Shown piece after piece: positions 35,602 through 43,550 of a stretch of 64,000 nt of DNA. The notes under the pieces were generated by a model. That model was not told the origin of the DNA and made no database searches. It saw only the letters and a program-made list of their open reading frames with translations. Origin of the DNA: Kutzneria sp. CA-103260 (lineage in GTDB: Bacteria > Actinomycetota > Actinomycetes > Mycobacteriales > Pseudonocardiaceae); the NCBI RefSeq assembly GCF_018263855.1, contig NZ_CP073318.1, positions 9,486,001-9,550,000 on the forward strand. Reading direction: 5' to 3'. The position numbers and the translations under genes were made by a program. Every line of letters starts with the position of its first letter. Position 1 is the stretch's first letter.

Positions 35602-35694
35602 CTCGGACCCGGCACACGAAAGCCCCGGGTCCGAGGACTCCGGGGCTTCTGCGGTGGTCGTTTCGGCGCTACGCGACCACGGGAGCCGGAGTCC
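35602..35694 (-). promoter_or_regulatory. Transcription attenuator of chorismate mutase
   Basis: On the minus strand three pairings compete. Region 1 (GGACTCCGG, 35694-35686, inside the leader codons) pairs with region 2 (CCGGAGTCC, 35643-35635; 9 bp). Region 2 (35648-35640) also pairs with region 3 (35628-35620; 9 bp, AAGCCCCGG with CCGGGGCTT). Region 3 (35635-35625) pairs with region 4 (35612-35602; 11 bp, CTCGGACCCGG), which is followed by TCTTTCG and looks like the terminator. A ribosome stalled at the Tyr/Phe codons would cover region 1, allow 2:3 and prevent termination. This is the classical logic of an amino-acid biosynthesis attenuator. Confidence 0.75.
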
Positions 35695-35731
35695 GGTTCC
35701 CGTAGAAAAACTCGTACTGGCGAGCGCACAT
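35669..35731 (-). CDS. Leader peptide of chorismate mutase operon
   Basis: The 20-codon frame encodes MCARQYEFFYGNRTPAPVVA and ends at TAG. The run YEFFY puts two Tyr and two Phe codons at 35716-35702, the end products of the pathway begun by chorismate mutase. No ribosome site precedes ATG 35731, but a -10-like TAAGAC ends 7 bases before it, so the message may be leaderless, as is frequent in actinobacteria. It lies entirely upstream of the competing stems, with its last codons forming region 1. Confidence 0.72.
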   Translation of the reverse strand: MCARQYEFFYGNRTPAPVVA

Positions 35732-35738
35732 GCAAGGA

Positions 35739-35768
35739 GTCTTACACAGCGGGCGGCGCCGCGTCGAC
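35739..35768 (-). promoter_or_regulatory. Probable promoter of leader peptide and chorismate mutase
   Basis: On the minus strand GTCGAC (35768-35763) and TAAGAC (35744-35739) are spaced 18 bp. Transcription would begin at about the A of the leader ATG (35731). The same short region must also contain the divergent promoter for pcrA. Confidence 0.4.
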
Positions 35769-35813
35769 CCGTCGTGGCGGGACTGTCAGTGCGGCCGGGT
35801 AGCGTTGGGGGCG

Positions 35814-38138
35814 ATGAGCGCTCTGTTCGATCGGCCCACGAATCCCCCGGCGCGGGCGACCGGTCCGGACGCGTTGCTGGAGGGTCTCAACCCGCAGCAG
35901 CGCGACGCGGTCGTGCACGCCGGCTCCCCCCTGCTCGTGGTGGCCGGCGCCGGCTCCGGCAAGACCAAGGTGCTGACCAGCCGCATCGCCTATCTGTTGG
36001 CGGCGCACGGCGTGCACCCCGGCGAGATCATGGCCATCACCTTCACCAACAAGGCCGCGGCCGAGATGAAGGAGCGGGTCTCCGGGCTGGTCGGCCGGCG
36101 TGCCAACGCGATGTGGGTGTCGACCTTCCACTCCATGTGCGTGCGGCTGCTGCGTCGCGAGGCCAAGACCCTGGGCATGTCGTCCAACTTCACCATCTAC
36201 GACAGCGACGACTCCCGCCGGCTGGTCACCCTGGTGGCCCGCGACCTGGACCTGGACCCCAAGCGTTATCCGGCGCGCACGCTGGCCGTGCACATCTCCA
36301 ACCTCAAGAACGAGCTGGTGGACGCCGAGACCGCCAAGGACCGGGCGGCCAACGACCTGGAGCGCCGGGTCGCCGAGGTGTACGAGTCGTACCAGCAGCG
36401 GCTGGGGCTGGCCAACGCCATGGACTTCGACGACCTCATCATGCGCTCGGTCGAGCTGCTGCAGCGGTTCCCGGACGTGGCCGAGCACTACCGGCGGCGG
36501 TTCCGGCACGTGATGGTCGACGAGTACCAGGACACCAACCACGCGCAGTACACCCTGGTGCGCGAGCTGGTCGGCACCGGCGAGGGTGGCGTCGCCCCGG
36601 GCGAGCTGTGCGTGGTCGGCGACGCCGACCAGTCCATCTACGCCTTCCGCGGCGCGACCATCCGCAACATCGTCGAGTTCGAGCGGGACTACCCGCAGGC
36701 GCGCACCATTCTGTTGGAGCAGAACTACCGCTCCACGCAGACCATCCTGAGCGCCGCCAACGCCGTCATCGCGCGCAACCCCAACCGCCGGGACAAGCGG
36801 CTGTGGACCGACTCCGGGGACGGCGAGAAGATCGTCGGCTACGTCGGCGACAACGAGCACGACGAGGCCGGCTTCGTGGCCGGCGAGATCGACCGGCTGG
36901 TCGACGCCGGTGACTACACCAACGGCGACATCGCCGTGTTCTACCGGACCAACAATCAGTCCCGGGTCTTTGAAGAGATCTTCATCCGGCTCGGGCTGCC
37001 CTACAAGGTTGTCGGCGGCGTCCGCTTCTACGAGCGGCGCGAGGTCCGGGACGCGCTGGCCTACCTGCGGGTGCTGGCCAATCCCGACGACGCCGTCAGC
37101 CTGCGGCGCATTCTCAACGTGCCCAAGCGGGGCATCGGGGATCGGGCCGAGGCCTGCGTGTCCGCGCACGCCGAGCAGCAGCGCATCGGCTTCGCCACCG
37201 CGCTGCGGGAGGCCGCCGCCGGCAAGGTCTCGCTGCTCAACCCCCGCTCCCGCAACGCCATTTCCGGCTTTGTCGCGATGCTCGACGAGCTGCACCAGGC
37301 CGTGGAGCGCGGGGACGACGTCGGCGACATCCTCGACCAGGTGCTCGACGTCACCGGCTACCGGGCCGAGCTCGAGGCCAGCGACGACCCCCAGGACGCC
37401 TCCCGCCTGGACAACCTCACCGAGCTCATCACCGTGGCCCGGGAGTTCACCCAGTTCAACCTGCCCGAGACCGACGAGGACGACCCCGAGCCGGCCAACA
37501 GCCTCGATGCCTTCCTGGAGCGGGTGTCGCTGGTCGCCGACTCCGACTCCGTGCCCGACTCCGACGACGGTGTGGTCACGCTGATGACCTTGCACACCGC
37601 CAAGGGCCTGGAGTTCCCCGTCGTGTTCTCCACCGGCTGGGAGGACGGCGTCTTCCCGCATTCCCGGGCCCTCGGCGATCCCGCCGAACTGGCCGAGGAA
37701 CGCCGGCTCGCCTACGTCGGCATCACCCGGGCCCGTGAGCGCCTCTACCTGTCCCGGGCCCTCATCCGGTCCGCCTGGGGTCAGCCCGCCGCCAACCCCG
37801 AGTCCCGCTTCCTCGGCGAGATTCCCTCCGACCTCGTCGAGTGGCGTCGCGTCGAGCCCGAGCGCGCTGCCCCCACCGTCACCACCACCTGGGGCCGCCG
37901 CTCCTCCTTCGGCGACAGCTCCTCCTCCCGTGGCACCCCCGCCTTCGCCAAGGGCTGGCAGAACGCCCCCTCCCTCGAACTCGAGGTCGGCGACCGCGTC
38001 AACCACGACAAGTACGGCCTGGGCACCGTCGTCGCCACCGACGGCTCTGGCCCCCGCGCTACCGCCACCATCGACTTCGGCTCCGCCGGGACCGTCCGCC
38101 TCATGCTCATCGGCGGCGTCCCCCTGGTGAAGCTCTGA
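35814..38138 (+). CDS. pcrA: ATP-dependent DNA helicase PcrA/UvrD1
   Basis: This 774-residue SF1A helicase acts in nucleotide excision repair and removal of stalled complexes. Motifs are all present: Q motif LNPQQRDAV, Walker A VAGAGSGKTKVL (residues about 43-54), DEYQDTN, GDADQSIYAFRGA, QNYRST, LMTLHTAKGLEFPVVF and VGITRARERLYL. The C-terminus has the Tudor-like RNA-polymerase-binding segment VGDRVNHDKYGLGTVV. Start ATG 35814 gives the usual MSALFD N-terminus. It diverges from chorismate mutase, as Rv0949 does from Rv0948c. Confidence 0.95.
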   Translation: MSALFDRPTNPPARATGPDALLEGLNPQQRDAVVHAGSPLLVVAGAGSGKTKVLTSRIAYLLAAHGVHPGEIMAITFTNKAAAEMKERVSGLVGRRANAMWVSTFHSMCVRLLRREAKTLGMSSNFTIYDSDDSRRLVTLVARDLDLDPKRYPARTLAVHISNLKNELVDAETAKDRAANDLERRVAEVYESYQQRLGLANAMDFDDLIMRSVELLQRFPDVAEHYRRRFRHVMVDEYQDTNHAQYTLVRELVGTGEGGVAPGELCVVGDADQSIYAFRGATIRNIVEFERDYPQARTILLEQNYRSTQTILSAANAVIARNPNRRDKRLWTDSGDGEKIVGYVGDNEHDEAGFVAGEIDRLVDAGDYTNGDIAVFYRTNNQSRVFEEIFIRLGLPYKVVGGVRFYERREVRDALAYLRVLANPDDAVSLRRILNVPKRGIGDRAEACVSAHAEQQRIGFATALREAAAGKVSLLNPRSRNAISGFVAMLDELHQAVERGDDVGDILDQVLDVTGYRAELEASDDPQDASRLDNLTELITVAREFTQFNLPETDEDDPEPANSLDAFLERVSLVADSDSVPDSDDGVVTLMTLHTAKGLEFPVVFSTGWEDGVFPHSRALGDPAELAEERRLAYVGITRARERLYLSRALIRSAWGQPAANPESRFLGEIPSDLVEWRRVEPERAAPTVTTTWGRRSSFGDSSSSRGTPAFAKGWQNAPSLELEVGDRVNHDKYGLGTVVATDGSGPRATATIDFGSAGTVRLMLIGGVPLVKL

Positions 38139-38142
38139 CCAC

Positions 38143-38158
38143 TGCTACACGTGTAGCA
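38143..38158. promoter_or_regulatory. Perfect 16-bp palindrome TGCTACACGTGTAGCA
   Basis: This palindrome lies 4 bp after the pcrA stop and 142 bp before the Fic gene. It has no loop, so it is more likely a binding site for a dimeric regulator than a terminator. The regulator is unknown. Confidence 0.5.
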
Positions 38159-38172
38159 CTCGCCGCCCCGAG

Positions 38173-38280
38173 TGATACGGAAAAGGTTTTCTGGTATCGA
38201 CCGGCTGGGGCGAGTGCTCCGTAAGTATCACTTCATCGAGTGGTGTGATACCTAACTTGCTTTAGGTATCATTGTGATAT
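38173..38280. promoter_or_regulatory. TGATAC/GTATCA operator array before the Fic gene
   Basis: The AT-richer region before the Fic gene contains repeated TGATAC half-sites: TGATAC at 38173-38178, the inverted pair GTATCAC (38225-38231) and GTGATAC (38245-38251), and GTATCA-TTG-TGATAT at 38266-38280. The last lies about 20 bp before the start codon. The array looks like multiple operators for one regulator, possibly the winged-helix C-terminus of the Fic protein itself. Confidence 0.6.
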
Positions 38281-38300
38281 GGAACTGGGTTTGAGTAGCA

Positions 38301-39449
38301 GTGCTGGCTGAGGCGTTCAGCGGTCGGCAGCGCGAGCATGTGGTGCGTAGCGAGCGCGGTTACCTGGCCTTCGTGCCGCCCAGGCTGCCACCCGAGGTGG
38401 ACTTCGACATCGCGCTCGTACGCCGGCTCTCGGCCGCGGACCGGGCGCTCGGTCAGCTCGCGGGGGTCGGTCGCACGCTGCCGAACCCGCACCTGTTGGC
38501 GCACATCATGGTCCGGCGCGAGGCGGTGCTGTCCAGCCGTATCGAGGGCACTGAGGCGACGTTGTCCGACCTTGTCCGCTATGAGGTCGCCCCCGCCGCG
38601 GCACAGACGGGTGATGTCGCCGAGGTCTACAACTATGTCGCTGCCGTCGAACATGTGCTTGACCCGGACCGGCGACTGCCGTTGAGCCTGTCGCTGCTGC
38701 GCGAAGCCCACGAGATTCTGCTGACCGGCGTGCGGGGCGGCTACGCCACGCCCGGTGAGTTCCGGCGCACCCAGAACTGGATCGGGTCGGCGGGATGCGT
38801 GCTGGACACGGCGACCTATGTGCCGCCGCCTCCGGAGCGGATGTGGGAGTGCCTCGACGCGTTCGAGAAGCACCTGCATGCCGAGCACGAGTTGCCGCCG
38901 TTGGTGACCATCGCGTGTCTGCACTACCAGTTCGAGGCCATCCATCCCTTCATTGACGGCAACGGGCGGGTCGGCCGGCTGCTGGTGGCGCTTCTGCTCG
39001 TCGATTGGGGGCTGCTGCCCGCTCCACTGCTCGATCTCTCCGCGTATCTGGAGCCGCGTCGGGACGAGTACTACGCGCGGCTGTTGGCCGTGACGATCGA
39101 CGGTGACTGGACCGGATGGATCTCCTTTTTTCTCGATGTGGTGGCGAACCAGGCCAGCGACGCCTTGTGCCGCGCGCAGGAGTTGCAGAGCCTGCGCGAG
39201 GATTTGCGTGGCCGCGTGACCGGCATCAGGTCGTCAAGCCTGGCCCCGCGCCTGGTCGACGCGCTTTTCGAGACGCCGGCGATGACCATCGGCCGGGCCG
39301 CGAAAGTGCTGGACGTGACCCATCGCGCCGCGTCCCTCAACGTAGAGCGGCTGGTCGACGCCGGTGTGCTGACCGAGGTGCCCAGCACCGGCCGGGCCCG
39401 GCTGTTCGTCGCTGAGGACGTGCTTCGTGTGCTGTCCAGAGAGGACTAG
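38301..39449 (+). CDS. Fic-domain AMP transferase with winged-helix tail
   Basis: Fic enzymes transfer AMP (or related groups) to proteins. The 382-residue protein has the self-inhibiting motif SSRIEG at residues 78-83 (S-x3-E-G, inhibitory Glu82), the Fic core with HPFIDGNGRVGR at 215-226 (catalytic His intact), and a C-terminal winged-helix domain at about 310-382 (TIGRAAKVLDVTHRAASLNVERLVDAGVL). This is the class II arrangement, inhibitor and enzyme in one chain. No separate antitoxin gene is adjacent. Start GTG 38301. Its stop shares a CTAG palindrome with the stop of the convergent flavoprotein gene. Confidence 0.9.
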   Translation: MLAEAFSGRQREHVVRSERGYLAFVPPRLPPEVDFDIALVRRLSAADRALGQLAGVGRTLPNPHLLAHIMVRREAVLSSRIEGTEATLSDLVRYEVAPAAAQTGDVAEVYNYVAAVEHVLDPDRRLPLSLSLLREAHEILLTGVRGGYATPGEFRRTQNWIGSAGCVLDTATYVPPPPERMWECLDAFEKHLHAEHELPPLVTIACLHYQFEAIHPFIDGNGRVGRLLVALLLVDWGLLPAPLLDLSAYLEPRRDEYYARLLAVTIDGDWTGWISFFLDVVANQASDALCRAQELQSLREDLRGRVTGIRSSSLAPRLVDALFETPAMTIGRAAKVLDVTHRAASLNVERLVDAGVLTEVPSTGRARLFVAEDVLRVLSRED

Positions 39450-42064
39450 CGCAGGGCGTGGCGGGCGTACGCGCGGACGTCGGCGTCGGGGTCGGCGAGG
39501 GCTTCGGTGAGCACGGTGAGGGCCTCGGCGGAAGCGGGGAGTTGGCCCAGGGCGCGGACGGCGGCGCGGCGGACGTTGGGGTGGGGGTCGGCGACGGCGG
39601 ACAGCAGTTGGTTGGTGGCGGCGACGGCCGTTGCTGCCTCTCGGACTTGCCACGCCTCGTCGAGTAGGGCGGTGGTGGCGAGGTCGGTGAGGCTGTCGGA
39701 GCCGGAGGCGAGGGCGGCGGCGCGGACCAAGGGGTCGGGGTCGGTGGCCAGTGGCATGAGGGCGGCCTTGGCTGGGTCATCGGCGATGGAACCCAGGCCT
39801 TGCGCCACCGCGATGCGGACTTCACGGGAGGAGTCGGCGGCGGCGGAAGCTAGTGGGGTGGAGGCGGAGCGGGAGACGAGGCCGTGGACGGCCTCGATGC
39901 GGACCTCGGGCTCGGTGTCGGTGAGGGCGTCGGCGAAGGTGGGCTGGGAGCCCAGGCGAAGAGAGCGCAAGAGGTAGAGCGCGGTGGCGCGGACGGCGGG
40001 TTCGGCGTTGTGGGTGGCGCGGAGCAGGCGCGGGGCCAGTTGCTCGGCGGCTTCCACAACCTCCACCAGCTCTCGCAAGCCCGCGGCGGCGGCGTGGCGG
40101 ACGGTGGGGGCGGGGTCGTCGAAGGCCTCCGCCAAAGCCAGGGCGAAGCCGGAGGGGGTGGTCTCGGTCAGGGTGGTGACGGCGGTGACGCGGACTTCCT
40201 CGATGGGGCTGGCGAGGTAGGGGCGGAGGTCGGCCAGGGAGGGGGAGGCGTCGGCCAGGGCTAGCAGCGCTACGAGGTCGGAGGAAGCGGCAGCGGAGCG
40301 GGAAGCCTTGGGGGAAGCGGAGTTCAGCGTCAAGGACGCGGGGAGGTGGCGGGCGATGAGGGTGGCGGGACCGCCGACAGGGACAGGGAACTCGGGGACG
40401 GGGACGAGGTAGGGGGAGACGGGGCGGCGGAGGAACTCCATGGCGCCGTCGGGACCCTTACGCAGATTGAGGTGGGCGAACCAGGAATCGTCGTCGCGGG
40501 TGGGGTGGTCGAGGCGGTCGTGGTAGAGGCCCCAACGGGACTCGGTGCGGACGAGGGAGGACCGGGCGGCCATCTCGGCGCAGTCGCGGATGAAGGTGAC
40601 CTCGGCGCAGCGCATGAGCTCATGAGGGGTGCGAGCGCCCATGGCGGCGATCTCGGTGCGCATGCGGGAGAAGTGTTCGATGGCGATCTCAAGACGGTTG
40701 GAGCTCTTGGGCGGGGCGACGTAGTCGTTGACGAGACGGCGAAGCTTGTACTCGACCTGAGGCTGGGGCGGACCGTCCGGATTGGACAGTGGACGGTAGA
40801 TGAGCTCGTGGGCGGCGGAGATCTGGTCCTCGGGCAGCGGAACGAGAGGAACCTCCCGCGAGGCGGCGCGGGTGCCGGCGAGGTCGCCGAAGACGAAGGC
40901 GCCGATCATGTAGTTGTGCGGCACGCAGGCGAGGTCGCCGGCGGCGTAGAGGCCGGGGACGGTGGTCTGACCGTGCTCGTCGACCCAGACACCGGAGGCG
41001 GAATGGCCGCCGCACAGGCCGATCTCGGAGATGTGCATCTCGACGTCGTGCGTGCGGTAGTCGTGGCCCCGACCGGAGTGGAAGGTGCCGCGGGTGGGCC
41101 GTTCGGTGGTGTGCAGGATGCCTTCCAGTGCCCGCACGGACTCCTCGGGCAGGTGGGACAGCCGAAGGTAGATGGGACCCCGCTCGGAGTGGATCTCCCG
41201 CGCCACCTCGGCCATCATCTGGCCGGACCAGTAGTCGCAGTCGACGAAGCGGTCACCGGCGGCGTTGGCCTGGTAGCCGCCGAAGGGATTGGCGACGTAG
41301 GCGCAGGCGGGGCCGTTGTAGTCCTTGATCAACGGGTTGATCTGGAAGCACTCGATCCCGGACAGCTCGGCCCCGGCGTGGTAGGCCATGGAGTAGCCGT
41401 CACCGGCGTTGGTGGGATTCTCGTACGTGCCATAGAGATAACCGCTGGCCGGTAGGCCCAACCGTCCACAGGGGCCGGTCGCGAGCACAACAGCCTTGGC
41501 TGACACAGTGACGAAGTCGCCGGAGCGGGTGTCGAAGCCGACGGCCCCGACGGCCCGGCCGTCAGAGGTGAGCACGCGAACCGGCATGACGCGGTTGGTG
41601 ATCGTTACCAGCGCACGCATCCGCCGCTCACGCAGCACCCGGTACAGGACCTTCTTGACGTCCTTGCCCTCGGGCATCGGCAACACGTAGCTGCCGGACC
41701 GGTGCACCCGCCGCACGGCGTACTCGCCGTAGGAGTCCTTCTCGAACTTGACGCCGTAGCCCTCCAGCCGCCGCACCATGTCGTAGCCGCGGGTGGCGGT
41801 CTGCATGATGGTGCGCTGATTGACGATCCCGTCGTTGGCCCGGGTGATCTCGGCGACGTAGTCCTCGGGAGTGGCCTTGCCCGGGATCACGGCGTTGTTG
41901 ACGCCGTCCATGCCCATGGCCAGCGCCCCGGAGTGCCGCACGTGGGCCTTTTCCAGCAGCAGCACGGAAGCGCCCTGCTCGGCGGCGGAGATGGCGGCCA
42001 TGGTGCCGGCGGTGCCGCCGCCGATCACCAGCACGTCACAGCTCAGCTCACGGCGTTCGGTCAC
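39446..42064 (-). CDS. AprA-like flavoprotein fused to HEAT repeats
   Basis: The 872-residue protein starts with an FAD domain of the succinate dehydrogenase/fumarate reductase/adenylylsulfate reductase alpha family (VLVIGGGTAGTMAAISAAEQ; capping domain; the late FAD segment TVPGLYAAGDLACVPHN). The stretch ECFQINPLIKDYNGPACAYV resembles AprA more than FrdA. Residues about 595-872 are eight or nine HEAT/PBS-lyase repeats with the pattern DPxPxVRxAA, an unusual fusion. Start GTG 42064 overlaps the ATPase stop by four bases. With the encoded ferredoxin it resembles an AprAB pair, but no sulfate-activation genes are present. The substrate is unknown. Confidence 0.85.
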   Translation of the reverse strand: MTERRELSCDVLVIGGGTAGTMAAISAAEQGASVLLLEKAHVRHSGALAMGMDGVNNAVIPGKATPEDYVAEITRANDGIVNQRTIMQTATRGYDMVRRLEGYGVKFEKDSYGEYAVRRVHRSGSYVLPMPEGKDVKKVLYRVLRERRMRALVTITNRVMPVRVLTSDGRAVGAVGFDTRSGDFVTVSAKAVVLATGPCGRLGLPASGYLYGTYENPTNAGDGYSMAYHAGAELSGIECFQINPLIKDYNGPACAYVANPFGGYQANAAGDRFVDCDYWSGQMMAEVAREIHSERGPIYLRLSHLPEESVRALEGILHTTERPTRGTFHSGRGHDYRTHDVEMHISEIGLCGGHSASGVWVDEHGQTTVPGLYAAGDLACVPHNYMIGAFVFGDLAGTRAASREVPLVPLPEDQISAAHELIYRPLSNPDGPPQPQVEYKLRRLVNDYVAPPKSSNRLEIAIEHFSRMRTEIAAMGARTPHELMRCAEVTFIRDCAEMAARSSLVRTESRWGLYHDRLDHPTRDDDSWFAHLNLRKGPDGAMEFLRRPVSPYLVPVPEFPVPVGGPATLIARHLPASLTLNSASPKASRSAAASSDLVALLALADASPSLADLRPYLASPIEEVRVTAVTTLTETTPSGFALALAEAFDDPAPTVRHAAAAGLRELVEVVEAAEQLAPRLLRATHNAEPAVRATALYLLRSLRLGSQPTFADALTDTEPEVRIEAVHGLVSRSASTPLASAAADSSREVRIAVAQGLGSIADDPAKAALMPLATDPDPLVRAAALASGSDSLTDLATTALLDEAWQVREAATAVAATNQLLSAVADPHPNVRRAAVRALGQLPASAEALTVLTEALADPDADVRAYARHALR

Positions 42065-42780
42065 GACTTGCTCCCCAGGGCGGCCAGGATCTCGGCGCGG
42101 GCGGCGGAGTTGTCGCTGTCGCCGCGCGGACAAGGAACATCCACAATGGACATGACGCGGGTGGGCCGGCCGCCGAGCACGGCGACCCGGTCGCCGAGGA
42201 ACACGGCCTCGTCGACGTCGTGGGTGACAAAAACGATGGTGGTCGGCTGCTGCGACCAGACGTCGACCAGCAGCAGTTGCATGGCCCGCCGGGTCTGGGT
42301 GTCCAGTGCGCCAAAGGGTTCGTCGGCGAGGATCACCCGTGGCCCGCTGGCCAGAGTCCGGGCCAGCTGCACCCGCTGCCGCATGCCGCCGGACAGCTCC
42401 CGCGGCAGGTGATCGGCGTAGCCGTCCAGGCCGACCCGGCCGATCCAGGAAAGTGCCTGTGAGCGGCGGGAATCCCGGGGCACGCCGCGAATCGCCAGCG
42501 GCAGCTCGACGTTGCGCCGAACGGTGCGCCACGGCAGCAGCCCGTCCTCCTGGAACACCAGGGCGCGCTCGGCCGAGGTTCGGGCGATCGGCCGGCCGTC
42601 CAGGGTGATCGTGCCGCCGGCAGGCCGGTGCAGGCCGGCCAGGGTGCGCAGCACGGTCGACTTGCCGCAACCGGAGCCGCCGACCAGCACCAGGATCTCG
42701 CCGGCTTCGATCTTGAGGTCGATTCCTTGCAGCACCGGGGTTTCCCGGTAGCCGACGGACAGATCATCGATCAGCATCAT
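42061..42780 (-). CDS. ABC transporter ATPase, SsuB/TauB-like
   Basis: This 239-residue ATPase has Walker A VGGSGCGKSTVLRTL, the Q-loop FQEDGLLPW, signature LSGGMRQRVQLAR, Walker B VILADEPFGALDTQT and the H-loop FVTHDVDEAVFLGD. The sequence type is that of nitrate/sulfonate/taurine importers. It overlaps the permease by ATGA and the flavoprotein by GTGA, so it is in the middle of a single transcript. The imported compound is unknown. Confidence 0.92.
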   Translation of the reverse strand: MMLIDDLSVGYRETPVLQGIDLKIEAGEILVLVGGSGCGKSTVLRTLAGLHRPAGGTITLDGRPIARTSAERALVFQEDGLLPWRTVRRNVELPLAIRGVPRDSRRSQALSWIGRVGLDGYADHLPRELSGGMRQRVQLARTLASGPRVILADEPFGALDTQTRRAMQLLLVDVWSQQPTTIVFVTHDVDEAVFLGDRVAVLGGRPTRVMSIVDVPCPRGDSDNSAARAEILAALGSKS

Positions 42781-43550
42781 CGCGCGACCTCCGCTTCCCG
42801 CGGCAGCCAGCGGGTGACCCGCCGGCCGACCAGTTCCACCGCCGCCGCGCTGCCGAAGCCGAGCAGCCCGATGGTCAGCATGCCGACGATCACGCCGGGA
42901 TAGTCCACCACCGTGTAGGCCTGCCAGGTCCGGTAGCCGACGCCGTACTGGCCGGAGATCATCTCGGCGGATATCACGCAGATCCAGGCGACGCCCATGC
43001 CGACCGACAACCCGGAGAAGACACCGGGCAGCGCCCCCGGCAGGACCACGTTCCAGAGCACCCGCCGGCCGTTGCCGCCCATGGTGCGCACGGCCTCCTC
43101 CCACACCACCGGCAGCGCGGTGACGGCGTGCCGGGTGGACACCAGGATCGGGAAGAACGCGGCCAGAAAGGTGATGAACACGATGCCTTGTTCGTTGCTG
43201 GGGAACAGAAGGATGGCGATCGGCACCATGGCGATGGCCGGGATCGGACGCAGCACCTCCAGCGGCGGCGACACCAGGTCGCCGGCCAATGCCGACCGGC
43301 CGACGGCGACGCCGATGGCCACGCCGGCCAGCGCCGCGAGCGCGAAGCCGATCAGGATCCGGGCCAGGCTGTCGCCCAGATCCTGGTAGTACAAGGAGGT
43401 CTGCAACTGGTAGCCGAGATCCCGGGCCACGTCCACGACCGTCGGCAGCCGGTCGAAGTGCAGCCAGAAGTCCACGTGCAGACTGGTCAGCAGTTGCCAT
43501 AACAGCAGGGCGGCGACCAGGGAACCGCCGCGCAGCAGGTGTTTTCTCAT
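42777..43550 (-). CDS. ABC transporter permease, SsuC/TauC-like
   Basis: This 257-residue membrane permease has about six helices and the BPD_transp_1 signature WEEAVRTMGGNGRRVLWNVVLPGALPGVFSGL, including the coupling-helix EAA-like motif. It fits the nitrate/sulfonate/bicarbonate importer group. Start ATG 43550 overlaps the end of the binding protein gene (ATGA), and its end overlaps the ATPase. A homodimer is expected since only one permease gene is present. Confidence 0.92.
   Translation of the reverse strand: MRKHLLRGGSLVAALLLWQLLTSLHVDFWLHFDRLPTVVDVARDLGYQLQTSLYYQDLGDSLARILIGFALAALAGVAIGVAVGRSALAGDLVSPPLEVLRPIPAIAMVPIAILLFPSNEQGIVFITFLAAFFPILVSTRHAVTALPVVWEEAVRTMGGNGRRVLWNVVLPGALPGVFSGLSVGMGVAWICVISAEMISGQYGVGYRTWQAYTVVDYPGVIVGMLTIGLLGFGSAAAVELVGRRVTRWLPREAEVAR

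Noticed and set aside
38301..39449. Fic gene as part of a toxin-antitoxin pair
   Set aside because: The inhibitory motif is inside the same protein and there is no small antitoxin gene next to it.
39446..42064. Flavoprotein as respiratory fumarate reductase or succinate dehydrogenase
   Set aside because: There is no iron-sulfur SdhB-type or membrane subunit; the neighbour is a small 2[4Fe-4S] ferredoxin and an importer, and the sequence is closer to AprA.
42065..42670. Upstream extension of the flavoprotein reading frame by about 200 residues on the minus strand
   Set aside because: It runs through the ATPase gene in another frame and has a low-complexity Arg/Pro/Gly composition. GTG 42064 with a GTGA overlap gives the family start.
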